DNA from: Saitoella complicata NRRL Y-17804
Lineage: Eukaryota > Ascomycota > Saitoellomycetes > Saitoellales > Saitoellaceae
Direction of reading: 5' to 3'
DNA: 64,000 nt
Assembly: GCF_001661265.1 (NCBI RefSeq)
Contig: NW_017567001.1
Span: 310,001 to 374,000 of the forward strand
Part shown: positions 1-8,959 of the stretch, in pieces
Position numbering within the stretch: position 1 is the stretch's first letter
How the letters are laid out: every line of letters begins with the position of its first letter
The notes under the pieces: generated by a model
Database searches by the model: none
What the model was told of the DNA's origin: nothing
The model's input: only the letters and a program-made list of their open reading frames with translations
Made by a program: the position numbers and the translations under genes

Positions 1-931
1 ACCCAAGACCAGGAGGATTTGTTCCGATATCGAGGATCGGAAGATGGCGTTCAGTGCCTCTTCCGCATTAACATCGATCTCATCCGCCGTCTTCCTCCCC
101 TGTCTCGATGTCTCGAACCATCCACCTCCGGTACACGCTTCACAGGTACACTTGAACGCATACTGATCCTCCAGCGCTTTCCGCCTCCTCTTCAGCGGTA
201 CGATAGGGTCGCAGTAATTGATACACAACTCATCTCCCTCTTTCAACTCAACGAGTGTCTTTACCATCATCTGGGGTCCACGGAACGAAACGCCGCAGTT
301 TGGGTAACAGGAATGGTTCAGGTGGCGGCTTGCCAGTGGGTAGACGCCGGAGCCGATGTCGAAGAGTCGGCCATCTGTGACGGTGAATGAATTCCGCAAG
401 TTCTTTGCTTGGATGGTTATAAGGTCTGCTTCGGACCAGTGTGGCAGGATAGCATGGATGATCTTGGCGTTGTGCTCGAACTGTACTTGATGAATCGGGC
501 TCAACATGTCCTGCGCGGCGATGAGCTCGTCAAAGGTTTCAGCCAGAGGTCCGCCTTGCTTCAATGCCAGCGCTAGCCGTAAAAGTAGTTTCAGATCTGA
601 CGGAAAATCTGGTCGCTGTTTCTTGCACCAGTGCTTGTGCATACCCTTCGTCCAAGACTCTGCCTGACCTTCTATCGTCCATTAGCTCAGTCCAACGACA
701 ATGGAAAGCTAACTCACATTCTGCGCTGCAATACCTCACTTGCTTACACCTCGAACACCTCAGCGACCCCTCCCCAAATAACAGACAATTCTCGCATACG
801 GATTCCTCCGCGTTGACCACCGTGACCAACGGATGGAAAACAAATTCCGTCCCTGCTGGGATTTTCCTGGTCGCTACCGCTTTACTCCGTTTCCTCTCAT
901 CCGGGATCAGTTGATAAAGCGCCGAGACCAT
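1..931 (-). CDS. SMYD-type SET/MYND lysine methyltransferase (partial, runs off left edge)
   Basis: This is a SET domain methyltransferase split by a MYND zinc finger, the SMYD layout, expected to methylate lysines of histone or non-histone proteins. Seen: the Met at 931 opens a start of the SET domain (RKIPAGTEF). The MYND finger follows with CENC, CSRC and YCSAEC, and is completed after a 49-base intron (669-717, GTGAGT..AAG) as CQAESW...HKHWC. The second exon (668-1) carries the SET core HLNHSCYPNCGVSF, EGDELCINYCDP and the post-SET cysteines CTCEAC. About 294 residues are visible and no stop is reached before base 1, so the C-terminal helical part lies outside the window. An in-frame Met at 1063 would add 44 low-complexity residues. 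The second exon has no Met near its beginning, so a simple Met-to-stop ORF scan misses it. Family is sure; substrate is unknown. Confidence 0.85.
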
Positions 932-1359
932 GTATTGTATAAGTTTTCCAAGTTTTGGGACATGGAATTTAAGGTGCGGCGCTCGCAGCGGCGATGCAGG
1001 TCGCACCCGGGCCCCGCGGCCGTGTGAGGACGCTCGGGGCCGCCCAAATGTGAAGATTATCACGAGCCTCTGTCGTACTTATAATTCAGATCTCTCGTCA
1101 AAAGGACCTTGATCATGTCCTTCAACGTGATGTCACCCGGAGATTTACGTGAGCTGCACGCTCGGACCTCCCCGAGCGCGTCGCGTAAGTACGTCGTCCC
1201 GTTCACCTATCTAACAGTCTCTACCAGCTGATACCGAATATCGAACCATGCCGCCAAAACGATCAAGTCAACAGGCTCGAGACGTATCAAAACGCCAACG
1301 CGTCGCCGCTCCTGAGCCTGGACAATGGACGTTACCGGCGCAATCCGGATCACAGCAGG

Positions 1360-2430
1360 ATGAGCCCAGGCCCCACCCAATGCATGCTCTGCCACTGGAT
1401 CCACCTCTACCGCCAGAACCACATGCGCACATTGCACAATGGGGAGTTTAAGGGAATCCGTCACAGCAGCCCGCTCGTCGAGGACGCGCTGCACAGGTGG
1501 CATCGACTGAGCAAAGATATTTCGCTCGCAGGGGTGGAGGGCGCTCAGAAGGTTTGGGATTACCTGGATGGGTTGTCGGAAAGGCAGGTAAAGTTATGCC
1601 TAGTAGACGCTCTGATGGATCACCCGGAACAGAGAAAGCTTGTCGATCTTTTCCATCTGGAGAACGCCAAGAAAGCCGCAGTCAAAGAACGCAAGGCCTT
1701 GATCAGGTTCAAGTCGTGCTCAAGTCGTCTTTACGAGATTGTAAAGTTGGTGCACCTCTGCCTCGGGGATAGAATTGATCTTCCTTCCGGCGTCGACCCA
1801 ATTGAGCGCCTCAAGGAATGGGTGCACAAAGCTATCAAGAAACATATCCTGAGTAACCTGGATCGGGACAGTACCCTGAAGACCAAGATCAAAGCTATGA
1901 TAGCTCTCACGGAAATAGCGACTCTAATCACGTGGCGACAATTCCCTGAACCCCACGCAACCCGGATCTACAGGAATATGGCCGATATTGTGGGACCAGC
2001 GTACATCCTGGTCCTCACCCTATTCAAAAATGAAAATGAGAAGGCTAGCCTCCGGTGCAATGAGAAGTTTGACACACTTTACGTAGAATTGCAGAGACCA
2101 TATGCTCGGCACGGGTGTATAGCGGAGATGAGTGGTCCAAGCATGTCGTTATGGGGTCCTGTAAAACCCAATTTCGCAGACCTCGTGAAGAACGTGGAGT
2201 ATCACCTGAACTTGGCGCGTTGCTTCGACAGGACGAAGAAACTCGCAAGAGAGTTGAAAGGTAATGAGAAATTGGATGAAGACAGCAGCGAAGTCAGCGA
2301 AGTCAGCGAAGGCAGCGAAGGCAATGAAGGCAATGAAGGCAATGAAGGTAATCAGGGCGATGATGAGCACGAGGAAGAGCTTCAGGAGCTTGTTCCATTG
2401 ACGATATACCTGAGGACAGTCTGGCCGTAG
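1360..2430 (+). CDS. Unrecognised 356-residue protein with an acidic S/E/G/N repeat tail
   Basis: I do not recognise this protein. The frame gives 356 residues, mostly helical, with segments such as WDYLDGLSERQVKLCLVDAL and ALTEIATLITWRQFPEPHA, then an acidic tail (residues about 305-345) of S/E/G/N triplet repeats. A second frame opens earlier with a Met at 1248 and reads a basic, Pro-rich start (PPKRSSQQARDVSKRQRV, a nuclear-localisation-like stretch) up to about 1450. A short intron or frame change near 1300-1450 may join the two, but I could not find clean splice sites. The layout of basic N-terminus, helical domain and a start like 'L..LS..Q....L..A...HPE' is faintly like Cut8/Sts1, the nuclear proteasome tether. 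That is only a guess. Its promoter is shared with the divergent SMYD gene. Confidence 0.55.
   Translation: MSPGPTQCMLCHWIHLYRQNHMRTLHNGEFKGIRHSSPLVEDALHRWHRLSKDISLAGVEGAQKVWDYLDGLSERQVKLCLVDALMDHPEQRKLVDLFHLENAKKAAVKERKALIRFKSCSSRLYEIVKLVHLCLGDRIDLPSGVDPIERLKEWVHKAIKKHILSNLDRDSTLKTKIKAMIALTEIATLITWRQFPEPHATRIYRNMADIVGPAYILVLTLFKNENEKASLRCNEKFDTLYVELQRPYARHGCIAEMSGPSMSLWGPVKPNFADLVKNVEYHLNLARCFDRTKKLARELKGNEKLDEDSSEVSEVSEGSEGNEGNEGNEGNQGDDEHEEELQELVPLTIYLRTVWP
2281..2352 (+). repeat. Short in-frame tandem repeat, period 9 bases
   Basis: The unit is close to GAAGTCAGC / GAAGGCAGC / GAAGGCAAT, repeated about eight times, and encodes Ser-Glu-Val/Gly and Asn-Glu-Gly triplets. It lies inside the unrecognised protein gene and stays in frame, so copy-number change would not break the reading frame. 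Confidence 0.8.
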
Positions 2431-2613
2431 GATGGAGATTAGTAACGCGTTTTCTCTCCGCGGATCTCAACGTGACGTACGATATAATTGCAAGATACTG
2501 CTGTGAGTCCGATTATGTATTAGGGGAATCCAGTGGGCGAGTCAGTTGAGATCAACTAGGTTGGCTCACAGGCATTACAAGTGGTATAATATACTCCTAT
2601 TTCCTCTTTTCTT

Positions 2614-3176
2614 TTAGTTCTTCTGCACTGCATCCAGAGCCGAGTGGCTAAGCCTAGAATAATATTAGCGATGCTCACGATACAAACAGGAGGAACTCAC
2701 TTGGTCAACGCCTCTCCAGCAACCCTCATCACCGACCACCCATCCTGCTTCTTTGCTCCAACGCCCTCATATACCCTAATCGCCTTCTCATTCCAATCCA
2801 AAACACTCCACTCCAACCTCGCACCCCCAATCCTCTTCGTCTCCCGTGCCAAATAAGCAATCAACGCCCGTCCAATGCCTTTACTCCTAAACTCCGGCTT
2901 CACATACAGATCCTCGAGGTAAATCCCAGGTACGCCCTTCCATGTTGAGTAGTTGTTGAAGTAGAGTGCCATTCCGGCCGGGGACGAATCGTATTCAGCC
3001 ATGATGACATGAGCGTAGGCTTTCTCGCCGAAGAAACCGAGGGTGCGGGTAAGGGATTCGACGGTTGCTTCGACTTCGTGTTCGGCATCTTCGAAAATTG
3101 CGAGGTCTGTGATGTATCTCAGGATTTGAGGAACATCCTCGACGGTTGCTTTTCTTAGGACAAGAGGTGGTGCCAT
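2614..3176 (-). CDS. GNAT acetyltransferase, spermidine/diamine acetyltransferase-like
   Basis: This is a GNAT-fold N-acetyltransferase of the SSAT-like group, which moves acetyl from acetyl-CoA to small amines. Seen: an N-terminal strand MAPPLVLRKATVEDVPQI, the core GIYLEDLYVKPEFRSKGIGR with the acetyl-CoA binding R/Q-x-x-G-x-G/A loop (RSKGIG), and the WNEKAIRVYEGVGA motif typical of the family's C-terminal half. The start is the Met at 3176; the longer frame upstream (Met at 3200) is less like the family. The frame reaches a TGA just after residue 159 at 2697, but GTGAGT there and TTCTAG at 2654 mark a 47-base intron (2654-2700). Splicing adds LSHSALDAVQKN and gives 171 residues, close to human SSAT1. 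Divergent from the EBP1-like gene with 176 bases between starts. Substrate not provable from sequence. Confidence 0.85.
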
Positions 3177-3352
3177 GATGGACCAACCGCACGCACCCAA
3201 ACCTCATCTCATCTCTTCTCGGTGAGCTCGAGGGGTGGCCCAGCGCGGTGTGGCTAATGAGACGGTGGCTCAGCTAATCGATTCCAAAAATTCGAGAGAG
3301 TTGAGGTCCTCGATAACCTTATTTTTCCTTACATCTCTCAAATATCGCAGAA

Positions 3353-4668
3353 ATGGAGATCGACAAAGTCCCCGTTCCCGAGCAGGATAACGCCCTTACT
3401 CCTTTGACGTTGAGCAAGTACCGTACCGCCGCTTCGTTCGCGAATACCGTTGCGAAGGCCGTTTTGTCGCGATGTGTCGTTGGAGCGAACGTCGCGGAGC
3501 TGTGTGCATTCGGTGATTCCATGATTCAGGAGCTCGTACGTCTCAATTTCCCTTCTTTCGTCGTGAATGATTGCTGACAGGTATGTGGCAGACCGGCAAT
3601 GTCTACAAAAAGTCAACCTACGAGAAAGGTATCGCAGAACCCACTCAAATCAACGTAAACAACTGCGTAAAAGGCTACACACCCTACGATTCTTCCTCCG
3701 CCTATACCCTCCAACCCTCCGACCTCGTCAAGATCACCCTCGGTGTTCAGATCGACGGATACGCCGCCATCTCCACCCAACAAACCATCCTCGCACCTAA
3801 CCCTCAAGAGCCCTCGACCGGTGCACATGCCAACGTGATCTGTGCTCAGCACTTTGCTGTGGAGGCCGTGATGAGACTCCTTGGCACCTGCGCACCACAA
3901 ACACCCGTCACGCCATACAAGATCAGAACAGTGGTCGAGGACATCGCAAAACGCTTCCGCGTCCAAATCTGCGACGGCTCCCGCGTGCGCCGAAACCGTC
4001 GTTTCCTGGTCGGTCAATCCGGCAACGTCGACACCTCCGAAATGGGCCGAAAAGTCGTCTCTTGGCCCGCTGAGGAATTGGAGTTGGCCGACGAGGCGAA
4101 GAGTATCGATGATGAGAGCCAGGCGGCGTGGTTTGCGCAGGAGGGTGAGTGCTGGATGATTGATATCGCTTTCTCGAGTGCGGAGAAGGGAAAGAGTGTC
4201 GTACGGAGACATGCGGATTTGAAGGCGACGGTGTATACGAGGGATGTCTCTATGGTGTATAACTTGAAGTTGAAGGCTGCGAGGGATGTGTTTGCGTGTT
4301 TGCAGGCGACACAGTCTGTGTTCCCATTCACCTTCCGGGATTTGATGGCGACTACGGAGTTGGGTGAGGCGAGGACGAAGATGGGCGTTCAGGAGCTCGT
4401 TACTCACCAGCTCCTCGTCCCGCAGGAGGTTATGGTCGAGAAGTCCCAGAAGGTTGTGGTGAGCCGTGCGCAGACCACGGTTTTGGTGGTCAAGGAGGGT
4501 GAGGTATTGAGATTGACTGGTGGAAGCGGATGCACGACTCCGTGGGTCAAGAGTGAGTTTGACTTGGGCACGGGTATCGCGGCACGGGTGCTCAAGGAGA
4601 CGAACGTCAAGATCAAGGAGGTCGGTGAGGCGAAAATCCACCAGGAATCCGGTGCGATGGAGGAGTAA
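3353..4668 (+). CDS. EBP1/PA2G4-like protein (S. pombe Cdb4 type)
   Basis: This is a catalytically inactive methionine-aminopeptidase-fold protein of the PA2G4/EBP1 family, which binds ribosomes, structured RNA and DNA and links growth signals to ribosome biogenesis and translation. Exon 1 (3353-3535) encodes 61 residues with SKYRTAASFANTVAKAVLSR, the family's N-terminal helix. A 56-base intron (3536-3591) is followed by TGNVYKKSTYEKGIAEPTQI and VNNCVKGYTP, where true aminopeptidases have their first metal-binding region. The pita-bread fold continues to a basic/acidic tail. The protein is 419 residues, close to human EBP1 (394). Metal ligands of active MetAPs are not conserved, as expected. 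The C-terminal lysine-rich segment of the animal protein is shorter here. Confidence 0.9.
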
Positions 4669-4833
4669 ACTCGCACCCACCGGAGAGCATATATCACGAA
4701 GACCATAGAGAATATCATGCATTATATTGATCGAGTCGAGGTATCATTATCGTAACAGTCCTCATGCTTGCTCTTTCTCTTCCATCCTTGTGGTAACAGC
4801 TTCCGGGTATGTATGCGCTTCGTTTCCATTCGT

Positions 4834-5127
4834 TTACTCCTTCTTGTGCAACTCATCGAGCTGCTTCTCGATGTCGGCAATGTGCTCCTTCTGCTTCGAT
4901 AGCGACTCGCGGAGCTTCTTCAATTTCTCGGCCTCACGGTTGCGCATGTACTGTACGACTAGTCAGCTCGCTGTCTTCCGTCAACACTGGACCAGACGTA
5001 CCATGTCCTCCTGAGCCTTCTCGCGCTTGTTCATGGCATCCGGAGCACCAGATCCTTGGTCAATGGCATAGGTACGGACGGATCCGAGGATGTTGCGGCG
5101 GGTGGTGTTGATGGTAGTACGGAGCAT
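4834..5127 (-). CDS. INH1: Mitochondrial F1F0-ATP synthase inhibitor IF1
   Basis: A small inhibitor that blocks ATP hydrolysis by the F1 sector when the mitochondrial proton gradient collapses. Two exons join across a 51-base intron (4951-5001) to give 80 residues. The N-terminus MLRTTINTTRRNILGSVRTYA is a basic, hydroxylated mitochondrial presequence. The core GSGAPDAMNKREKAQED then MYMRNREAEKLKKLRESL is the conserved IF1 inhibitory stretch and helix. A heptad-rich C-terminal coiled coil (HIADIEKQLDELHKKE) would mediate dimerisation. The length and organisation match yeast Inh1 and Stf1. The downstream neighbour is the EBP1-like gene, convergent with it at about 165 bases. Confident in identity. 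Confidence 0.92.
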
Positions 5128-5676
5128 CTTGTTCAATTGGCTTGTGGAGTAGAAGTGGTAGTTGTATGCGCAGGTTATATATGCGCTGGCCGAGTCAGTT
5201 GCTGCCACTGATGCTGCGGCCGGAGCGGGTGACGTAACGGGGCAGACACGATGGGAACATGGAGCAGGTCGAGTATGACCGACGACAAGCGTGCTACTGT
5301 AATCAAATCGAGATGGACGGAAGGGTTCGTTTGCCCTGGAGTCCCGTCGTGGTGGCCGTAGAGCCTTGCTTTCGGGGTTCCCGGAGAAGCCCGAACCGCC
5401 GGCACCGCAGCCATATAGCAAACAAACATCATTTCCAATTCCTTTTACTGTCTCCTTTCCATCCAATCTCCCTTAATACAGCCAGCTTCCACTCCCTTCC
5501 ATCTGCGCGCGCAGAGTCCTCTGTCACTAGCCCAGTCTAAATGCGTCCCTCCAGAGATTCCACAGGTTCGTCCCCGGCGTTGGCGTAAGCACTGCACTAC
5601 CAAACCAACCCACAACACCCACACCCCCTTCTTCCCATCTACACACAACAACCAACAACGACTCTTTGAACAGGAG
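5128..5676. other. Intergenic region between IF1 and 14-3-3, upstream part
   Basis: About 550 bases lie between the IF1 start and the suspected first exon of 14-3-3. I see only frames that mirror each other across strands and no protein-like sequence. The stretch probably holds the two divergent promoters. Pyrimidine-rich tracts (5440-5480 and 5600-5660) precede the putative 14-3-3 leader exon. Confidence 0.4.
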
Positions 5677-6129
5677 GTGAGTTATGAGTGCATGTGCGTT
5701 ATGAGATTGTGATGAGCGTGTCGATGGCGTGAATTGTTGGCCGGGTAAATGCTACCGGGGAGGGCTGGAAGGGGAGGGGTTCGGTTGGGGTGAGGGGGCC
5801 TTGCCGAACAAATGAGCGACCTGCGAAAGAAACGACCGACGGAAACGAATGTGTGAAGGCGCGGTTTGATGCGCAAGAACTATATGAAAACTCCGGCGTT
5901 TCTTTGCGCTGTTTGAGTCTTATGACGAGATCTTGGCATTCGAGAGTGATACAACTTTGACAAATTATGCAACACCTCAAAGTCGCGTCGAAACCGATCA
6001 AACTCTCGCATACACCGATCAAACCGGCTCCTTGGAGGAGGGTGAATCACTGTCTGGCTGGCCCTCATCAGAATCTCATAACGTCATCTCTGATTGGTGA
6101 ACGCGTGCTAACTCGCTTCTCTGTTCCAG
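5677..6129 (+). other. Probable long intron in the 14-3-3 5' untranslated region
   Basis: A strong donor (GAG|GTGAGT at 5677) and a strong acceptor (CTTCTCTGTTCCAG ending at 6129) frame about 450 bases with no coding signal. The acceptor lies 42 bases before the 14-3-3 start codon. Long 5'-UTR introns are common in highly expressed fungal genes, so I infer one here. Transcript reads crossing 5676/6130 would decide. Confidence 0.4.
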
Positions 6130-6171
6130 TGAACATCTTCTAGACTACACATCTATACATTACACATCAAA

Positions 6172-7073
6172 ATGTCCCGCGAAGACTCCGTTTACCTTGC
6201 CAAGCTCGCTGAGCAGGCTGAGCGCTACGAGGGTACGTTTCCATAAAGCCTAACAAAAGGCACACCAACAGGATGAGACCGAGTCTAACATTGTCCTTAC
6301 AGAGATGGTCGAGAACATGAAGACCGTTGCTTCCGCCGACCAAGAGCTTACCGTCGAGGAGCGAAACCTTCTTTCCGTCGCCTACAAGAACGTCATCGGT
6401 GCCCGCCGTGCCTCGTGGCGCATCGTTTCCTCCATCGAGCAGAAGGAGGAGTCCAAGGGTAACGAGGCCCAGGTCACCCTCATCCGCGAGTACCGCCAAA
6501 AGATCGAGGCTGAGCTTGCCAAGATCTGCGAGGACATCCTCGAGGTCCTCGACGCACACCTCATCCCCTCCGCCGCCTCCGGCGAGTCCAAGGTCTTCTA
6601 CCACAAGATGAAGGGTGACTACCATCGTTATTTGGCCGAGTTCGCCATCGGTGACAAGAGGAAGGAGTCTGCGGACAAGTCATTGGAGGCGTACAAGGCT
6701 GCTTCTGATGTTGCCGTTACTGAGTTGCCTCCTACCCACCCTATCCGTTTGGGCTTGGCGCTCAACTTCTCTGTTTTCTTCTACGAGATTTTGAACTCTC
6801 CCGACCGTGCATGCCACTTGGCAAAGCAGGCTTTCGATGACGCAATTGCTGAGCTCGACACCCTCTCTGAGGAGTCTTACAAGGACTCTACCCTTATCAT
6901 GGTTTGTGCCCTTCAATACTTCTACGAATTTTCATATGCTAACATTCGTGTAGCAACTCTTGAGGGACAACCTTACCCTCTGGACCTCAGATCTCCAGAA
7001 CGACGAGGCTTCGGGTGAGAAGGCCGAGGAGGCACCTGCTGCCATCGAGCCCAAGGCTGAGGAGCCCCAGTAA
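6172..7073 (+). CDS. 14-3-3 protein
   Basis: A 14-3-3 adaptor that binds phosphoserine/phosphothreonine motifs in many signalling proteins as a dimer. Three exons (6172-6232, 6303-6901, 6954-7073), with introns of 70 and 52 bases, give 259 residues. Seen: the first signature region ([20 protein letters not shown]) containing the phosphate-binding Lys and Arg, YHRYLAEF with the second Arg-Tyr pair, and the second signature in the C-terminal half ([20 protein letters not shown]) split by the second intron. The acidic, Ala/Glu-rich tail [16 protein letters not shown] is typical of fungal paralogues. The start is fixed by [19 protein letters not shown]. Probably expressed at a high level (codon choice rich in C-ending codons, likely intron-bearing leader). 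Confidence 0.97.
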
Positions 7074-7579
7074 GCGTTACCGCGCTCTGTCAGGGGAAAG
7101 AAAGTTCTTCGTTGAAATATCAATGTCGTGTTCATAACAATCGGAGTTTCTTTTTTTTTTTGGGAGGGGGGGGGGGGGGTTGCAGCTAATGCCCGAGGAA
7201 AGAATCTCAAGAGGAAGAGGACGAACAGAAGGAGTAGCTTTTGGTTTTTTTTACAGTCTGTCTGATTCTGTCTTGTCTATTGCGGTTTAGCTATGTGGTT
7301 TTCTCTCCCGTCGTTGTCCATTGCACTTGGTCAGGTCATCGAGCCCTGTCGCCCCGTCGCGCCGTCGCCCTAGAAGAATCCCCGGCCCAATTGCGAGGTT
7401 GCCCCCCCCGGCACCGCACTAAACCCCTTCGAGCGTCTGAAAGGCGAAAAGTTAATTGCAGCCAAAAACTGAAAAAATGGGCGAAATGATTGACTGAGCT
7501 CGAGTTTCCTTGCGAAAGCCCACACCCAATCAACCTTTCCCAGGTCGTTGTTGTTGTTGAAGACTCAGCTGTATTGAAG
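7074..7579. other. Intergenic region between 14-3-3 and GIS2 with a T11-G run
   Basis: The 506 bases include the 14-3-3 3' region and the GIS2 promoter. The one striking thing is a homopolymer pair near 7151-7182: about eleven T then GGGA and a run of roughly eighteen G. Such a run can fold as a G-quadruplex and is also a common place for sequencing length errors. No ORF here looks coding. Confidence 0.5.
7151..7182. repeat. Poly-T / poly-G homopolymer tract
   Basis: A T run followed directly by GGGA and a long G run on the plus strand, in the 3' flank of 14-3-3. Low complexity, length uncertain because of the homopolymers. Confidence 0.8.
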
Positions 7580-8338
7580 ATGTCGTTTGCCAGGCGTGCT
7601 TGCTACAAGTAAGTCACTTTCCGTCGTCCGTGACGACGTGTTGTTCTCGCCCATTGCAGTTGAACTAACAAGCGTGTGCAGGTGTGGAAACATCGGCCAC
7701 TTTGCGGAGCAGTGCTCCCAGACTGAGCGTTTGTGCTACAAGTGAGTTTACAATCCCTACACGACTGCGATGGACCCGTTCTGACACCTCTCTACAGCTG
7801 CAAGCAACCCGGACACGAGTCCAACGCTTGCCCTGAGCCCCGCAGCACCCAGCAGAAGCAGTGCTACTCTTGCGGTGGTGTCGGTCACGTCCAGGCTGAC
7901 TGTCCCTCCCTCCGCATCGCCGGTGCCGCTCCCGGAGCCAAGTGCTACTCCTGCGGTCAGATCGGCCACTTGGCCCGCTCCTGCCCCGCTGCCGGTGCCG
8001 CCGGTGTCGGTGCTCCCGGTGTCGTCGGAGCCGGTGCCCCCCGCGCCTTCGCTCCCCGCCCTGCTTTCCGCGCTGGTGGCCGTGCTCAGACTTGCTACAA
8101 GTGCGGTGGTCCTAACCACTTCGCTCGTGACTGCCAGGCTCAGGCTGTCAAGTGCTATGCTTGCGGCAAGTACGGACACATCTCCTCCGCTTGCTCCGCT
8201 CCCGGTGGTGGACCTTTGGGCGCTGTCGGTAAGGCTTGCTACAACTGCGGTGAGGTCGGACACGTGAGGGCTGCCTGCCAGGCTGCCGCTGCCGAGATCC
8301 AGCCTGAGGTTAACGGTGTTGCTGCTGCTGAGGCTTAA
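7580..8338 (+). CDS. GIS2: CCHC zinc-knuckle nucleic-acid-binding protein, Gis2/CNBP/Byr3 family
   Basis: A single-stranded nucleic-acid-binding protein with seven CX2CX4HX4C knuckles, the same number as human CNBP and yeast Gis2, which bind mRNA and act in translation and stress granules. Three exons (7580-7608, 7682-7741, 7798-8338) give 209 residues. Introns 1 and 2 each interrupt a knuckle at the same place, after the first C and Y (CY|KC and CY|NC), a sign of exon-knuckle duplication. The knuckles run CYKCGNIGHFAEQC, CYNCKQPGHESNAC, CYSCGGVGHVQADC, CYSCGQIGHLARSC, then after a Gly/Ala/Pro linker with Arg, CYKCGGPNHFARDC, CYACGKYGHISSAC and CYNCGEVGHVRAAC. In the fifth, Asn precedes the His instead of Gly. 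The linker between knuckles 4 and 5 resembles an RGG-like spacer. Confidence 0.93.
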
Positions 8339-8959
8339 GTTGTTTTGGAGTGAGTCATTCGCTTGATCTTGCTCCCGGTGAAGGAGAGTGGTTTTCGTTG
8401 GCTTTGCGGATGTTTTTGAATCAAGTTCGTTCGGGGAGGTGGCAGGGAACTTGATGTTGATCTATTGTTGTATATCATCAATTCCACTGTGGACATTTCC
8501 TGGGTTCTGGGTTCTTTTAGTTAGCGATGCTTTCCTTTCTTCTCGGCGTTTACCAGGGGAATTGCAAATGGACAAAAGATTCGATTTTCTCATTTTCGTT
8601 CCCTACCCGTCATTCAGGTTCATTGATGTCTCGTACACCGTGGGAATCTCAAACTGGCCTCCGCCTGTACTGTGCATCCGTGTTGAAGTGAAGGTTATGA
8701 GTGCGTAGATTAACATTTTGCGTCTCCATTGATGATTCGCAACAGTTTGTAGCCGGGACCCCTCGTAAATATATCAAGCATGTTGGGGTTGAGGTTACCT
8801 TGGTGGTCTGGGACTTCGCTAGCTAATCCGCAGCAACACCACGCGTACGCGTATGTTGGGAGTACACCCTAGGCCATCAGTGGTGTTTTCAAATGCTAAG
8901 TGTATCTGCGATGAGTCCTGATGCAAAATGCTACTCTCTATATGTCCTCTGCAACCCTC
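8339..8959. other. Convergent intergenic region between GIS2 and MSC7
   Basis: About 620 bases that hold two 3' ends and no coding signal that I can see. A perfect 12-base palindrome, ACGCGTACGCGT at 8841-8852, is two MluI cell-cycle-box cores back to back, but it lies between two gene ends and not at a promoter. Confidence 0.4.

Noticed and set aside
22-390. Plus-strand 123-codon ORF at the left edge
   Set aside because: The opposite strand reads the SET core without interruption.
539-1063. A 174-codon minus-strand frame as a complete gene
   Set aside because: It contains exon 1 of the SMYD gene and then reads through a clear 49-base intron into a wrong frame.
3613-4722. A 369-codon minus-strand ORF opposite the EBP1-like gene
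   Set aside because: It is a mirror frame of a well-conserved gene and has Arg/Leu/His-rich composition without any motif.
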